From Silene noctiflora (lineage: Eukaryota; Streptophyta; Magnoliopsida; Caryophyllales; Caryophyllaceae), in assembly GCA_009801015.1 (NCBI GenBank), contig VHZZ01000020.1:232776-278362 (forward strand): a DNA stretch of 45,587 bases, in the 5' to 3' direction. Position 1 is the first letter of the stretch. Every line of letters begins with the position of its first letter. Shown here in pieces: positions 33,195 to 45,587 of this stretch. Under the pieces are notes generated by a model. That model was given only the letters and a program-made list of their open reading frames with translations. It was not told the DNA's origin and did no database searches. The translations under genes and the position numbers were made by a program.

Positions 33195-33201
33195 GGGGGA
33201 A
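33195..33201 (+). other. Polypurine tract of the copia element
   Basis: GGGGGAA follows the pol stop directly and precedes the presumed LTR. It marks the plus-strand priming site. Confidence 0.6.
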
Positions 33202-33204
33202 TAT

Positions 33205-33439
33205 TGTAATATAGCATAGTTAGTTATAATATTAGTTAAGTCAGTTAACCACGGTTAACTGATTAGTTGGTTAGAAGTCGGTTATTACATCCTCTATATA
33301 AGTATTTTGTTATAATCATTGTAACTAACTTTGATAATAAGAAAAATATTTTCTCTCTTATCTTCATTCAATCTCTCTAAACATTGCTACCTTCAAGCAC
33401 ATCTTCATCATTGTTGTCAATCTAACTTCAAACTGGTCA
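33205..33439 (+). repeat. 3' LTR of the copia element (right edge approximate)
   Basis: It begins TGTAATATAGC just after the polypurine tract. It contains CCTCTATATAAG, a TATA box, and a pyrimidine-rich leader (TCTCTCTTATCTTCATTCAA). A plausible CA end lies at 33438-33439, but there is no 5' LTR to compare, so the edge is inferred. Confidence 0.6.
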
Positions 33440-33872
33440 TTGAATCTGGGTTATAATAAAATGAGCTAAAAGCGTGTTAATACAAATAATATTTTAAACA
33501 TATATCATAAGTATAATTCGGTGATATTTTACTAATGAATTATTTGGCATCTACTATTTCTTTTCTTCATGCGGTAGTATGCAATGTAGTATCAACTAAA
33601 TGGCCTCTAAAAATGTAAAACTAATCAATGAAAAAATTATAATTGAATAAATTCTCTATAAATAATAGAACATAATCTTAGTAAAATAAAAACTAAGGCA
33701 TCTTATTGGTCATGGTATTTGAAGAGTACATACTTTATACTTAGTCCCGTAATCTATTTGTGATATTAGCTTGATTAACAAGTACGCATGTTCGATCATC
33801 TAAAGGGATTTCATCGATATTAGATCAGCTGATGATTGTAATTAATTTGTCTTGCACTAATAATGTTTTTTT
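33440..33872. other. Spacer, no gene seen
   Basis: AT-rich DNA between the retrotransposon and a SINE-like copy. Nothing is recognised. Confidence 0.4.
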
Positions 33873-34035
33873 TTGTAAACCATCCGGGTTAATCCGGATT
33901 CGAGTCGGGTAGGACCACTAGGGCGGTAAATCTCTCCCTCATAAGTTTTAACACTGTTGCGTTCATAGGGCTCGAGCACGAGACCTCTGGTTAAGTTAGA
34001 ACAACCCCTTGCCAATTGATCTAAGTGCTCATAGT
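33873..34035 (-). mobile_element. tRNA-derived SINE, family 2
   Basis: Read on the minus strand: ATGAGCACTTAGATCAATTG, an A-box-like start, then a B-box-like GTGCTCGAGCCC. A body with GAGGGAGAGATTTACCGCCC and CGAATCCGGATTAACCCGG follows, and an A8 tail. The flanks ACTAATAATG and ACTAGTAAGG may be a decayed target-site duplication. A partial copy lies at 14868-14960. Confidence 0.6.
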
Positions 34036-36375
34036 ACTAGTAAGGTAAATATGTTAAAAGAATTCATAAACATTTAAGCAGTGCACCTAATTAAGTCAAA
34101 CCATGTTACATACTTACACGTAACTTTGTGCATCGATAAATTTTAGTAATTTTGTGAAAAAAGAGGTTAGTAATAGATACTTCCACCGTTCTAATTTATC
34201 TTACTCCTCTAGTCCCGATTATTTATATCGAGATTTTTGTCAAACGTAACCTTTAAAAATAACTATTTTTAAACACTACCTTTAAAAAAAAAGTTTGTCA
34301 AACACGACTTTTTGGTCGTAGGATTCAACATTTTGGCCAGAGTTTGACCACTTACAATGGGGTAACTTTCAGTTGATTTTTAAGATAGCAAACGAGATCG
34401 GTTTGAGATATTTTTGGACTCGTTGGAAAAGGTGGGCGTACAGGCTTTCCAGTGATTGTTAATACGATGGTCAGAGGTGCTCTTATGGGGGTAGATTGGT
34501 GTGTAAAGTAAGACTGGTCATAGAGGGTTGATGTAAGTAAAAGTAGGATGTTCTAAAAAAAAAAAAAAAAAAAAAGTAACAAGACATGAGTTGGCAGTGT
34601 TGTAATAGGGAATAAGGAAGCCAGGTTTGAATGTGACACTTAGTTCTGGTTTAGATTTGGTGGGGTGTAAAAGCGTAATTACCCTGGAATCGGATGGTGT
34701 ACAAATCTTGAATACATTTCCCTTTTGTGTGAACATGCTTCTTCTTGTTGTTTTAATTAGTTGGTGACGGCTTTGGTATGACTTGACGCTGCACCGCGTT
34801 GATTCACCACCAACATACCTTTATTCTCACGCGCCCTTTTACGCATATTAAATCTCCTTCTCCGTCTCCTGCCCTACCTATTCTTTCTTTCTTTCTTTCT
34901 TCTCATGCTACCTAGTCTTCCAACATTCAATATATCATCTACGTCGAAATTTCTGCTGCTTCTATATTTCTTCATGCTACATTATTGTTTAAAACGATTT
35001 CGACATGGTAAATAAGATAAAAAAAAATAATGTTTAAGGATTAACAAATTAAATGTATGTCCTATACTCCTATATATGTAGGTCAGTTGAAAGTATATCT
35101 GACCCGTTTTCATCTTATGACAAACATTATCGTTCTAAAAAAGACTTTAATACGATTTTTTACGTACTCTGTTCAATACAATTATTCCACTCCAACTTTA
35201 TGAGTTGTGTTGTGAATAAGAGAAAGTTAGATGTTTGCATGTTTGAATGCTTTTGCTTATTTCTTACCAACCTTGTTAGTTATCACGTATGAGAATAGAA
35301 AAGAGAGTAAGAGACAATAAGAGTAATTTCACCGTTTAAAAACCACTCAGATTTTATAACGTGTATTTTTCTAAGGTGCACATAAGTTTAGATGCGGAAT
35401 TTCGAGTATTTTTCATAATGCCAACAAAATGTATATATTTACCGTAGAAGATGCATGTATGCATCTTTTTAAAAATACTTTCAGACGAATCAGTTGATCA
35501 GGACGGAAAAAGTAAATTTAATTGATCAGAAAAATGGATGTGAAAGGAGATGCAGATAACTAAGTAGATAAGCGAGGAGAGACGTATTACGATTATGATT
35601 TTATGAATATTTATGAATAAAGTGGATTATGGACTTTTGGACTGTTTACCGATTGGTCTGCCGCAAATAACTCCTTACCTTGATTGGTTTGCTCACGCAA
35701 CACGTAGCTGTAATCTAATACGGAGTACTACCATAATGAGTTTACCAACTTACTATAGCTCATGCTGAGTCATACCTGATGTACTCTACCCTAACAGATA
35801 AAATTTTGACATAATAATATCTTTACTTGATATCGCAGGATATTTTTTCCCGTTTAACATAAATGTTTTGGTATTTGTTTTCCAACACGGCATTTTAATA
35901 AATTACGAGGTTGAACCATTTTTTTACAAGACAAAACTGTTATTAGTTAAAGTGGCGGTTTTATGTCAAGACATCACCGAATGGCGGTGCATGGCTTCGC
36001 CAAGCCCAAATGACAATTCTAGATGGACAATTTTCTAATTAAGTGTTTAAACCTATTAACATTTTTTTTATATTCGCCAAAGTCTACGTAAGAATAAGGT
36101 ATATCAATTTCGAATAAAATAATTCTACTATGGAGTTTGGAGTATATTCTATAATCATGGAATAAAAATAAGGGAAATAAAAAAGAGGAAAAAGTGATTA
36201 GTACAAGCGCGTAGTGATTAGTACGGAGCACTAATTAGACTTAGACTAAAATACCTTAGCCCCCAAGTCAATGAGGACAAATTCGTAAACTCACACCCTC
36301 ACAGAAACACAGAATAGTCTTACAAAGTCGGTTTACTTACTTGCCCCACACTTCATACCTTACCTTACCCTTTCC
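34036..36375. other. Intergenic DNA and ZAT promoter region
   Basis: It holds a poly(A) run at 34555-34576 and a CTTT microsatellite at 34883-34901. Short open frames (34518-34736, 35053-35292, 36019-36231) lack motifs. The last few hundred bases would contain the promoter of the zinc-finger gene. Confidence 0.45.
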
Positions 36376-36383
36376 TATAAATA
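36376..36383 (+). promoter_or_regulatory. TATA box of the ZAT gene
   Basis: TATAAATA lies 113 bases before the ATG at 36489 and is followed by a leader starting near CACCATTCTCATCACACAC. Confidence 0.6.
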
Positions 36384-36488
36384 CTTAGCAACCAGCACCA
36401 TTCTCATCACACACAAATTTTATTCATTCAACCCTCCAACAACTACAATTACTTGAACTCATTCAATTCAACAGATATAATAATAATT

Positions 36489-37193
36489 ATGAATACGTCA
36501 ACGATTCCGAGTCATTTTTACAAAGGCGGCGCCGATGAATTAGAGACATTCGTCATGGAGAATTGCTTAATGCTCTTCAAACAACAAGCCGCCGCTGCCG
36601 CAGCATCAGCCTCTCGAAACGCTGCGTACCATGTATCTGACGATGTCGGAAGATCCTACGCGTGCAAAACGTGTGGAAAGAAGTTTCATTCTTTTCAAGC
36701 GCTCGGCGGTCACCGTGCAAGTCACAAGAAGCTCAAAGTCGATAATAATAATAATGCTGACGTGGCGTCCACGGTGGCTGCAAAGCCGAAAACTCACGCG
36801 TGTACGATATGCGGTGTTGAGTTTCCGATTGGTCAGGCGTTAGGAGGTCACATGCGTCGTCACAGGGCGGTGGTTTCCACAGCGGTGTCTGCTAACCTGA
36901 GTACGGTGACGGCGGAGGTTAGTGATGGGAATAACAGCGTGAAGAAGCGGAAGAACGAGGATGTTTTCGATGGGGAAGTGATGCCGGTGTTGAAGAAGTC
37001 GAATAGTAGTAAGCGCGTTTGCTTAGATTTTAATCTAAGTTTCGCGCCGTGGATTGAGAAGAAGGAAGAGGAGGAGAAAGACGGTGGTGAGATCGAAAGA
37101 AGCGAGATTGTTGAACAAGAAGGTGGAGATGAAGATGAAGATGAAAATGAAGATTTTTTGAAGTTGGAGTTGCGTCCTCCAATTAGGGTTTGA
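36489..37193 (+). CDS. ZAT: C2H2 zinc-finger repressor, ZAT type with EAR motif
   Basis: A plant two-finger C1-2i transcriptional repressor, 234 residues, intronless as usual for the family. The fingers have the plant QALGGH core: finger 1 uses C59, C62, H75 and H79 ([12 protein letters not shown]), finger 2 uses C105, C108, H121 and H125 ([12 protein letters not shown]). An EAR repression motif, LDFNLSFAP, sits at 179-187 and recruits TOPLESS-type corepressors. An L-box-like ENCLMLF is at 24-30, and a basic KKRK at 152-155 is a likely nuclear signal. The C-terminus is acidic and ends [11 protein letters not shown]. Polyalanine at 34-39 and Asn runs are low-complexity inserts. The start is the ATG at 36489; the open frame extends 12 codons upstream but has no ATG there. 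ZAT genes usually respond to cold, drought, oxidative stress or wounding; nothing in the sequence proves this here. Confidence 0.95.
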   Translation: MNTSTIPSHFYKGGADELETFVMENCLMLFKQQAAAAAASASRNAAYHVSDDVGRSYACKTCGKKFHSFQALGGHRASHKKLKVDNNNNADVASTVAAKPKTHACTICGVEFPIGQALGGHMRRHRAVVSTAVSANLSTVTAEVSDGNNSVKKRKNEDVFDGEVMPVLKKSNSSKRVCLDFNLSFAPWIEKKEEEEKDGGEIERSEIVEQEGGDEDEDENEDFLKLELRPPIRV

Positions 37194-38659
37194 TTAGGGA
37201 GCTTATTAATTTGTTGATTAGGGATAATTAGTTGATGATTTGTTGATTGGTTGATGATACTGCTGCTTAACAGTACTCTGATCTGATGGTGTATAGACTT
37301 TAGGTTCAGAAGGATGTTATTATTAATTAGTTACTCTAATTTACATACCTAGGGCTAGTTTTAATTTCCATGCGATTATTTCATTTGTTGATTTTATATT
37401 TTACAATTTATTACATGATATTATATATTATATATTATATATTATATTGAAAATAAAATACAGATTATTGGACAGAGTTTAATCTTTTGTAATTCAATAT
37501 ATATTTCAATTTTACTTATTCTTTGATTTGTATGAATGGATAAACTCATGACGTACGTACAAGGCAAGAACGTAATATGCATGCAAAACAGGATTTGCAC
37601 CATCATATTCATATGTAACACAGTTTTCCGGGATCTAAAGTTTAAGTTTTCATGATAAGAAATTTAGGATGCTTCTTATTAAACTCCGACTCATTCACTC
37701 CATGTGACATTACTTTTTGACTTTTTACGGTCTTTATTAAAAGATATTTTAATTCTATATTTAGGCATGTAGAGATATTTTTGTATTGAAAACACTATAA
37801 TTTCATGAAGATTTTGTAACATCTAAGGTAAATATTTTCGTATCATATTCAAAAGAACTATTTTTCAATATTAATGTGGTATATCATTACAAAGTTTAAG
37901 TCTAAAAAGTCAAATAAAAACATTATAAACAAATTGAAGTATTCAATATTTAATCGTGTACTTTCAATTTCATATTTTAATTTACTCATTCCGTCCAAAT
38001 TATTTGTCTACCTTTCATTTCAATTATTTGTTAATTTTGAATTAAAATACTACGAATAATAATGTGTGATCAAGATTCTCATTTTTCATCTAATAATCCT
38101 ATTTCATCTATCCACGCTATTAAAATCGGGCCAAATAATTGTGTACTTCAACTGATCTTATTTAAGACCTCCTATAACTTCATTTTATTCTCACATCTAT
38201 TTTGACTATGTGTGAGCAGTTTTAAGTTAAAACATACTCTATTCGTCCTAGTTAATAATTTACATTTACTTTATTTTTCACATAAAATAAAGCAAATATA
38301 AACTATTCAGTGGGACATATAAAGTCTTACCGAAAATTGGCAATATTTGGCCATAGGCTGAACAGGTCTACATTGGGGAAAATGTAACTATTTTTAGATA
38401 AAAAGTTACGAGGACAACTTCTAAGCTATAACAGTTTGTCATTAAATTAATCACATTTGACCCGTATGTCTTGAGCTTGTGACGAAAAATATCGGTATTC
38501 ACTAAAATGTCTAGAATGAAGAAATATCCACTAGCTAGGTAGAAGTTTCTCCCGCCAAATAAATGAAATGATGGCTAAATTAGACCGGCGGCGGTAAATG
38601 ACCTGCTAGAAAAGAAGCCTAACTGTCTACATATGTCAAACATTTACATCACTCATCTA
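37194..38659. other. Intergenic AT-rich DNA
   Basis: Contains the 3' flank of the ZAT gene and an AT-rich (TATATTATA) tract at 37420-37446. No gene was recognised. A weak CGTCACAAG-like motif at 38470-38490 may be a relic of the foldback family. Confidence 0.45.
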
Positions 38660-38662
38660 CAT

Positions 38663-38687
38663 TATTATTATTATTATTATTATTATT
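38663..38687. repeat. ATT microsatellite
   Basis: About eight tandem ATT units. Confidence 0.85.
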
Positions 38688-38943
38688 GGTAGAATTTGGG
38701 AGAATATATAAGCCAAAACATCGCCTTCATAAATTTTGACTATACCAATTTCTGGAAGTACCAGGATTCAAGATGGTACCACTACTTCTCTCCCTTTTCG
38801 ATTTTTCCTTTTACTTTTGCTTTGTCTGCTCTCTTTCTCATTATATATGCATTTATTGCTCTGTTGGACTTACTTACTATATTTGATTCTCAAAATCATG
38901 CGCATTTCTTGACTTACATTATATATCTTGCTTGCTTAAGTAA

Positions 38944-39020
38944 ATACGGATTATAGTGTGAAACCGTCTCACACTGTGACTAGACAATTGACACGGGCTC
39001 ACATTATGAGACGGTCTAAG
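38944..39020. repeat. Inverted repeat with GTGAGACGGTCTC ends
   Basis: GTGTGAAACCGTCTCACACT at the left and ACATTATGAGACGGTCTAAG at the right are inverted copies about 30 bases apart. This looks like a tiny MITE or a deletion derivative. Confidence 0.4.
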
Positions 39021-39153
39021 TGAAAAAAATCAATTCATTTATTGTATTAATGTTAGGTAATAAGGCAAGCAATTGTGATTGGTTTGTGAGCAATGTTTAC
39101 TCCGACACTTCCCTTTGGTGATGTATCTGTTATCACATATATTGGACACTTAA

Positions 39154-39541
39154 GGGTAAGATTATCCGTCAGACTCTCCAAAGTCTTGAAACTCTGCCAC
39201 ATCAGCTTTTCACTAACTTTTATTATTTTTTTATTGTTCAGACTTACCTCAGACTTTATACATTATCCGTCAGACTCACCTCATGCTTTACTTTTCTACT
39301 TTTCTACTTTTCCACATTACTTCTTTTTATTTTTACAAAAGAAATGACACATGTGAGCCTCTTGGATAATTTTCAATCATGGTGGGGTCAAGACTCACCT
39401 CAAAGTCTTAAGTTGAATCTTGAATTTCCAAGACCCGACTTAAGACTTTGTCAAGACCAAAGTAGATTATTGGTAGTCTTGTGTGAGTCTTGTCTCAAGA
39501 CTTACCAAAGTCTTGCCTCAAGACTACCAATAATCTTACCC
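39154..39541. mobile_element. Tourist-like MITE (PIF/Harbinger) with TAA duplication
   Basis: The left end GGGTAAGATTATCCGTCAGA and the reverse complement of the right end, GGGTAAGATTATTGGTAGTC, form the terminal inverted repeat. The 3-bp flanks are TAA on both sides (39151-39153, 39542-39544). A GGG-start and a TAA/TTA target site are the Tourist signature. The interior repeats AAGTCTTG and CAAGACT in both orientations and has no transposase. It lies about 270 bases ahead of the first recognised exon of the TDBD gene. Confidence 0.8.
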
Positions 39542-39812
39542 TAAAAGTGTTCAACATGACTCGATATTTCAATACTTTATTTAAGACCAAAATATTGATC
39601 CCGGAAAATAACCGTATTCAATACTCGAGCACAGTCGGGTTGGAGTAACATAGTTCGTTAGTAGTGTTATGTATTAATTTGGGCCATGGCTTATGTTGTA
39701 GTATTTAAATCATTGATCCCACAGTGTTAATGCTATTGTAGGAGTCTTATGTCTTCATCTGCAGTGTTGATGCTATGTTCAATTTTCAGTATTTTTCGTT
39801 CTCATACTACAG

Positions 39813-40874
39813 AATAACGACCTCTGCTCGGGCTACATTACTGACGATGGAGTTACTGTAAGTAGCTTTACCAGTTGCGACCGGAAACGGCCACGTGAAT
39901 CTTGTCTGAATGCCATTGAGGCAGAGTTCTCCCCCAACAAGAAGCAAGCTGTACAATCTCCTCTCTCTAAGCCTGATTCTCCCTTGATCGCAAAGGCTAA
40001 AAAAATTAATGCTCCACGCAGCTTCCCGTTAACTGTTAGATGCTTAACCTCTACTGGAATTTTGGATGGTGTTCCCATTAAGTATATATCCACATCTGGG
40101 GAGGTCAGGCTTAAGTTACATTTGCTTTTTTGAACAATTTCTGTTGCGCATCCTTTATTGTACGTGTTCCATTCACTTGAATTCCATAATTTTTTGTCTC
40201 GGGGGTTATATAGAAGAAAAGAATCCATACAGTTTGAACATAGTGAAAAATCTCTGAGGCACAGGGTAATATTCCCTTTGGTCGCATGGAAACAGTCATT
40301 CCGTCCTACGGAAGTACAGGGTAAACATTCTGAACTAACCTTTGCTTAGTCGTTTGTTCAGGAGTTAAATGGGATAATCAAGGGTACTGGTTATTTATGC
40401 GGATGTGAAACATGCAAATTCTCAAAGGTGAGTCTTTATTTGTTCACTGTGAACTTTACAGTCCAACTTTTGTGGATCAAAGAGTTTTGATGAACTTAGC
40501 AGGTAGTCAAAGCTGATGAATTCGAGCGCCATGCTGGGTGCCAGACCAAACACCCAAATTGTCGTATCTATTTTGAGAATGGAAAGACGGTATATGGTGT
40601 TGTTCAGAAACTGAGGAGTACTCCTGATTACCTGTTATCTGAAAAGATTGAGACTGCTACTGGTTCGCCTATTAATCAAAAGGCCTTCTCTGCTTGGAAA
40701 GGTTCTGTGCTAATACATTACAGAATAGGCTTCTTTACTCGCTCCTATTTGGTATTCATCACTTTCTTGATTCTGTATTAATCATTGTTTTCAGATTCAT
40801 TTCAATCTGCAAACAATAATCTAACGCAAACTGCGGGTGAAGTCGACAAGAGCAAGGATAAGGAATTTCTATGA
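39813..40874 (+). CDS. TDBD-domain protein, C-terminal exons; 5' end not found
   Basis: Exons are 39813-40103, 40362-40427, 40503-40701 and 40795-40874. They join in phase into 211 residues. The core matches the domain called TPL-binding domain in jasmonate signalling: RSFPLTVRCLTSTGILDGVP, GTGYLCGCETCKFSK, ADEFERHAGCQTKHPN, IYFENGKTVYGVVQKLRSTP and SPINQKAFSAWK. In IDM1-like and related nuclear proteins this region sits near the C-terminus, so these would be the last exons. An acidic/basic segment (CDRKRPRES, SPNKKQAV) precedes it. Exon 1 here begins at an acceptor (CATACTACAG) and has no in-frame Met, so at least one upstream exon is missing. I could not find it in the 2.6 kb upstream. The first donor is GTCAGG, weak but in phase. 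The gene may be truncated or its start exon may be short or distant. Confidence 0.75.
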
Positions 40875-41726
40875 TGTGCTCTTTCTACCATGCAGTGACT
40901 AAAGCGAGTAGACCTTGGAAATAGCAATTAGTATCTCGTATGAAGTAACTCAAATTTTGATGTTTGATTCTAGACCTTTTCTGGGATTACGAGTTACAAG
41001 CCTTGCGACTGTTCAAAACCGGTTCAATTTTTTGGCATATCTGGTCCAAGGTCTTGGCCAATCTGGTTCATTTTGTAAAGGTAAATCAGTAAGTGATAGG
41101 TTAGCTTCCAGTGTTTTATGTCCTGTCATTTTGCCTACCCAGGTTGTAATCTAGTCTTTATTTCGCGCTGTCAAACAAAAAAAGTACGGGTTTAAGTTCG
41201 ATTGTTGTTATAGTTTAATCTTTTGGATCAAGGAATGTATGTTGCTATTCACAATTATGCTCTGAATTTTTTCTTACAGCAACTAATAATCAAAAAACCT
41301 TTTGGAAAGGCGTCTTTTACCTCTGAAAATGAACCGTTCGAATTTGGCTAATGTAATCCATACGAATGGTACTATGATACAAATAAAATTTGAATTACAT
41401 CAACAAAAGCTTGCCACCCAAATCCTGGCCATTTTAAATAACAACAAGCAGTGAGCTGCAAAATAAACAATCAGCAACCCAGCCAGTGCAGGAAAAAAAA
41501 ATGGATACGAGACTGGAACAAGCAATGGTGCGTGTGGTAAAAGCTTAAACTAAGTTTTCTTATAAATTAGAAATAATCTTTCGCACACTAAAACATGCCT
41601 AACAAAAGAATGATGGTAGTATCAAATATTACAAGCATCCATCAATTAAGTCACCATAATCAAACCCTACTGTTTCGTGCACACGATGCCACTTAGCTAA
41701 CCTTGTCTGATGAACTTTGTCACCCC
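40875..41726. other. Shared 3' flank of the TDBD and RABE1 genes
   Basis: The two genes are convergent, with about 850 bases between stops. The open frame at 40915-41154 has no motif and is probably 3' UTR sequence. Confidence 0.4.
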
Positions 41727-44388
<2,662 letters not shown>

Positions 44389-44399
44389 TTATATTTGAT

Positions 44400-44424
44400 A
44401 TAATTAATTAATTAATTAATTAAT
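44400..44424. repeat. AATT microsatellite in the RABE1 leader
   Basis: About six AATT/TTAA units lie just upstream of the RABE1 start codon on the minus strand. Confidence 0.8.
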
Positions 44425-44584
44425 CAGCTGTTGAAAACCCTAGAAACTCAAATAATAAACGCCAAAATTAACCAGATCAATATCATCAATATATGTATAG
44501 AGAGACAGAGAAAGAAAAATGAGGAAAAATAAGGAAGGAAATATGATTGGAAATAAATAAAAAGTATGAAATTAGTTAAAAAAT
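44425..44584 (-). promoter_or_regulatory. Upstream region of RABE1
   Basis: AT-rich sequence without an obvious TATA box, typical of a housekeeping promoter. AAACCCTAG at 44436-44444 (plus strand) is a telo-box-like motif common near plant housekeeping genes. Confidence 0.3.
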
Positions 44585-44610
44585 AAAAAAAAAAAAAAAA
44601 AAAAAAAAAA
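44585..44610. repeat. Poly(A) run of 26 bases
   Basis: An uninterrupted A homopolymer upstream of RABE1, with no SINE or LINE sequence recognised beside it. Confidence 0.85.
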
Positions 44611-44816
44611 TAGAAAGATTCGGAAAAGTGAGAAAAATACTTTGGTTTCCCCGGGTATTTTCGATGTCGTTAATTTTGGAGAAATAATTCAAAAAGGGAG
44701 GAAGAGGAGGGAGGCAAAGTATATACAGATAATACAGTAGCCCAAAACTCAAACTCCCTTCTTATTCAGATTTTCCTTTTTATCTTTTTTTTTTTTTTTT
44801 TCTAGAAAAACTTATC

Positions 44817-44992
44817 CACAAATTCTCATTTGTGACGGCCCGTATCTATCACGAGCTTTGATGGGTCAATAAAACTCAAATGGTATATAAGGACAAATCA
44901 TTTGTGACTCTATAGGGTTTTATATTTTTGTCTTATCTACCCATATGGAGATATTTGATCCGTCAGAAACTTGTGACGAGTATAGGAGACAT
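44817..44992. mobile_element. CGTCACAAG-family foldback MITE
   Basis: The left end is CACAAATTCTCATTTGTGAC. The right arm contains GATCCGTCAGAAACTTGTGA. The centre TTTTGTCTTATCTACCC matches the copy at 25945-26079. Confidence 0.55.
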
Positions 44993-45007
44993 ATTCTTAC
45001 TTATTAG

Positions 45008-45079
45008 TAATGCCACTTGTAATTGTGTGACCGGGTCCTTGGTTAATGCCACTTGTAATTGTGTGACCGGGTCCTCGGT
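45008..45079. repeat. Tandem duplication of a 36-bp unit
   Basis: TAATGCCACTTGTAATTGTG plus GACCGGGTCCTTGGT is repeated once at 45044-45079 with one change (CTTGG to CTCGG). Confidence 0.9.
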
Positions 45080-45441
45080 GTTTATCCAATCTATGTTGTC
45101 AATCCATGGAAAATAAGTATTGCTACCATTTAACCTAGTGTCAAAATAGTGACTAATGAGTATTAAACTATTGATTACTCTCACTTCATAAAAAAATTGT
45201 AATAGCGGAGTCAAGATTTAAATTTAACGGGTTAAACGGATAATAGTATAGGGGGCCTTGAAAAAATTCGAAAATTTTAAGTGAAAATTTCGAAATTTTC
45301 AAAGCCCCCACCCCCCCTCCCTCGACACCGCTCCACCATCGGCTAGATGGAGGTATTCTTAATTATAGGTTTTAAGTTTGGATCCGCATATTCTATATTG
45401 TAAATAAGGTATTATTTAATTTGTTTATGTAATAGTGAAGA
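45080..45441. other. Intergenic, with a long AT/GC palindrome
   Basis: Bases 45250-45307 form an imperfect palindrome, GGGGGCCTTGAAAAAATTCG against CGAAATTTTCAAAGCCCCC. A C-rich run follows. No gene is seen. Confidence 0.5.
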
Positions 45442-45587
45442 CTAGTTTGACACCCGTGCGTTGCAACGGGGTAATTAACTTAGTTATAATTTTGCATCCT
45501 AGGTCTAATTTTGTTTACATATGATTAAAATATTTTTTTCAAATAAAATAAAACATAAAACACTTTTTAATGAAAAAATGTTATAAG
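45442..45587 (-). mobile_element. Helitron-like 3' end, element running out of the window
   Basis: On the minus strand a hairpin of CCCGTTGCAACGCACGGG is followed by TGTCAAA, CTAG and a host T. This mirrors the end at 1511-1543. The body continues rightwards beyond the window. Confidence 0.5.

Noticed and set aside
36453..36488. Upstream extension of the ZAT reading frame
   Set aside because: The frame is open but begins with TTG; the first ATG is at 36489, which gives the expected N-terminus.
38696..38956. Hydrophobic open frame upstream of the TDBD gene as its first exon
   Set aside because: It has no ATG at the frame start, no in-phase donor to 39813, and no resemblance to TDBD protein N-termini.
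39657..39710. ATG at 39686 as start of the TDBD gene
   Set aside because: A few codons (MAYVV) precede a possible donor, but phase and donor quality do not allow a confident join to 39813.

Overview
The window is nuclear DNA of a flowering plant. Its genes have many small exons with GT-AG introns, and they belong to plant families: a TIP aquaporin, an R2R3-MYB, a ZAT-type C2H2 repressor, RABE1 and a TDBD protein. The AT-rich spacers are full of plant mobile elements: Stowaway, Tourist and hAT MITEs, tRNA-derived SINEs, Helitron ends and a Ty1/copia remnant. It is a eudicot; a Caryophyllales source is a guess from the repeat style, not a demonstrated fact. Most genes do not appear as long open frames, so I rebuilt them exon by exon from splice sites and family conservation.

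Layout. 1-5489: repeat-rich intergenic DNA with Stowaway pieces, a Helitron 3' end and two copies of a very short SINE. 5490-6651: tonoplast aquaporin TIP1 (+), three exons. 7255-11606: very-long-chain 3-hydroxyacyl-CoA dehydratase of the PTPLA/HACD family (-), nine exons, tail-to-tail with TIP1. 11743-13453: a MITE and two nested hAT MITEs. 14150-16660: a possible unidentified (+) transcription unit, with a run of 35 G. 17211-18178: an R2R3-MYB of the MYB48/MYB59 group (-). 18241-24240: 6 kb with no gene I can support. 24241-26203: two unidentified, divergently arranged gene fragments. 26354-30400: MITEs and a palindromic tandem array. 30402-33439: copia retrotransposon remnant without its 5' half and with two in-frame stops. 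36489-37193: ZAT-type zinc-finger repressor (+). 39154-39541: Tourist-like MITE. 39813-40874: C-terminal exons of a TDBD protein (+). 41727-44388: Rab GTPase RABE1 (-), eight exons, with Stowaway copies in intron 1. 44817-45587: more MITE DNA and a second Helitron end.

The genes do not form a pathway. They are independent housekeeping or regulatory loci: vacuolar water transport, fatty-acid elongation in the ER, transcriptional control and post-Golgi traffic. I found no operon, CRISPR array, RNA gene, gene cluster or convincing new biological system. The points most worth checking are the predicted intron-start isoform of the MYB gene, the two target-site-duplicated short SINEs, the nested hAT MITEs, the G35 tract and the two unidentified gene fragments near 25 kb.
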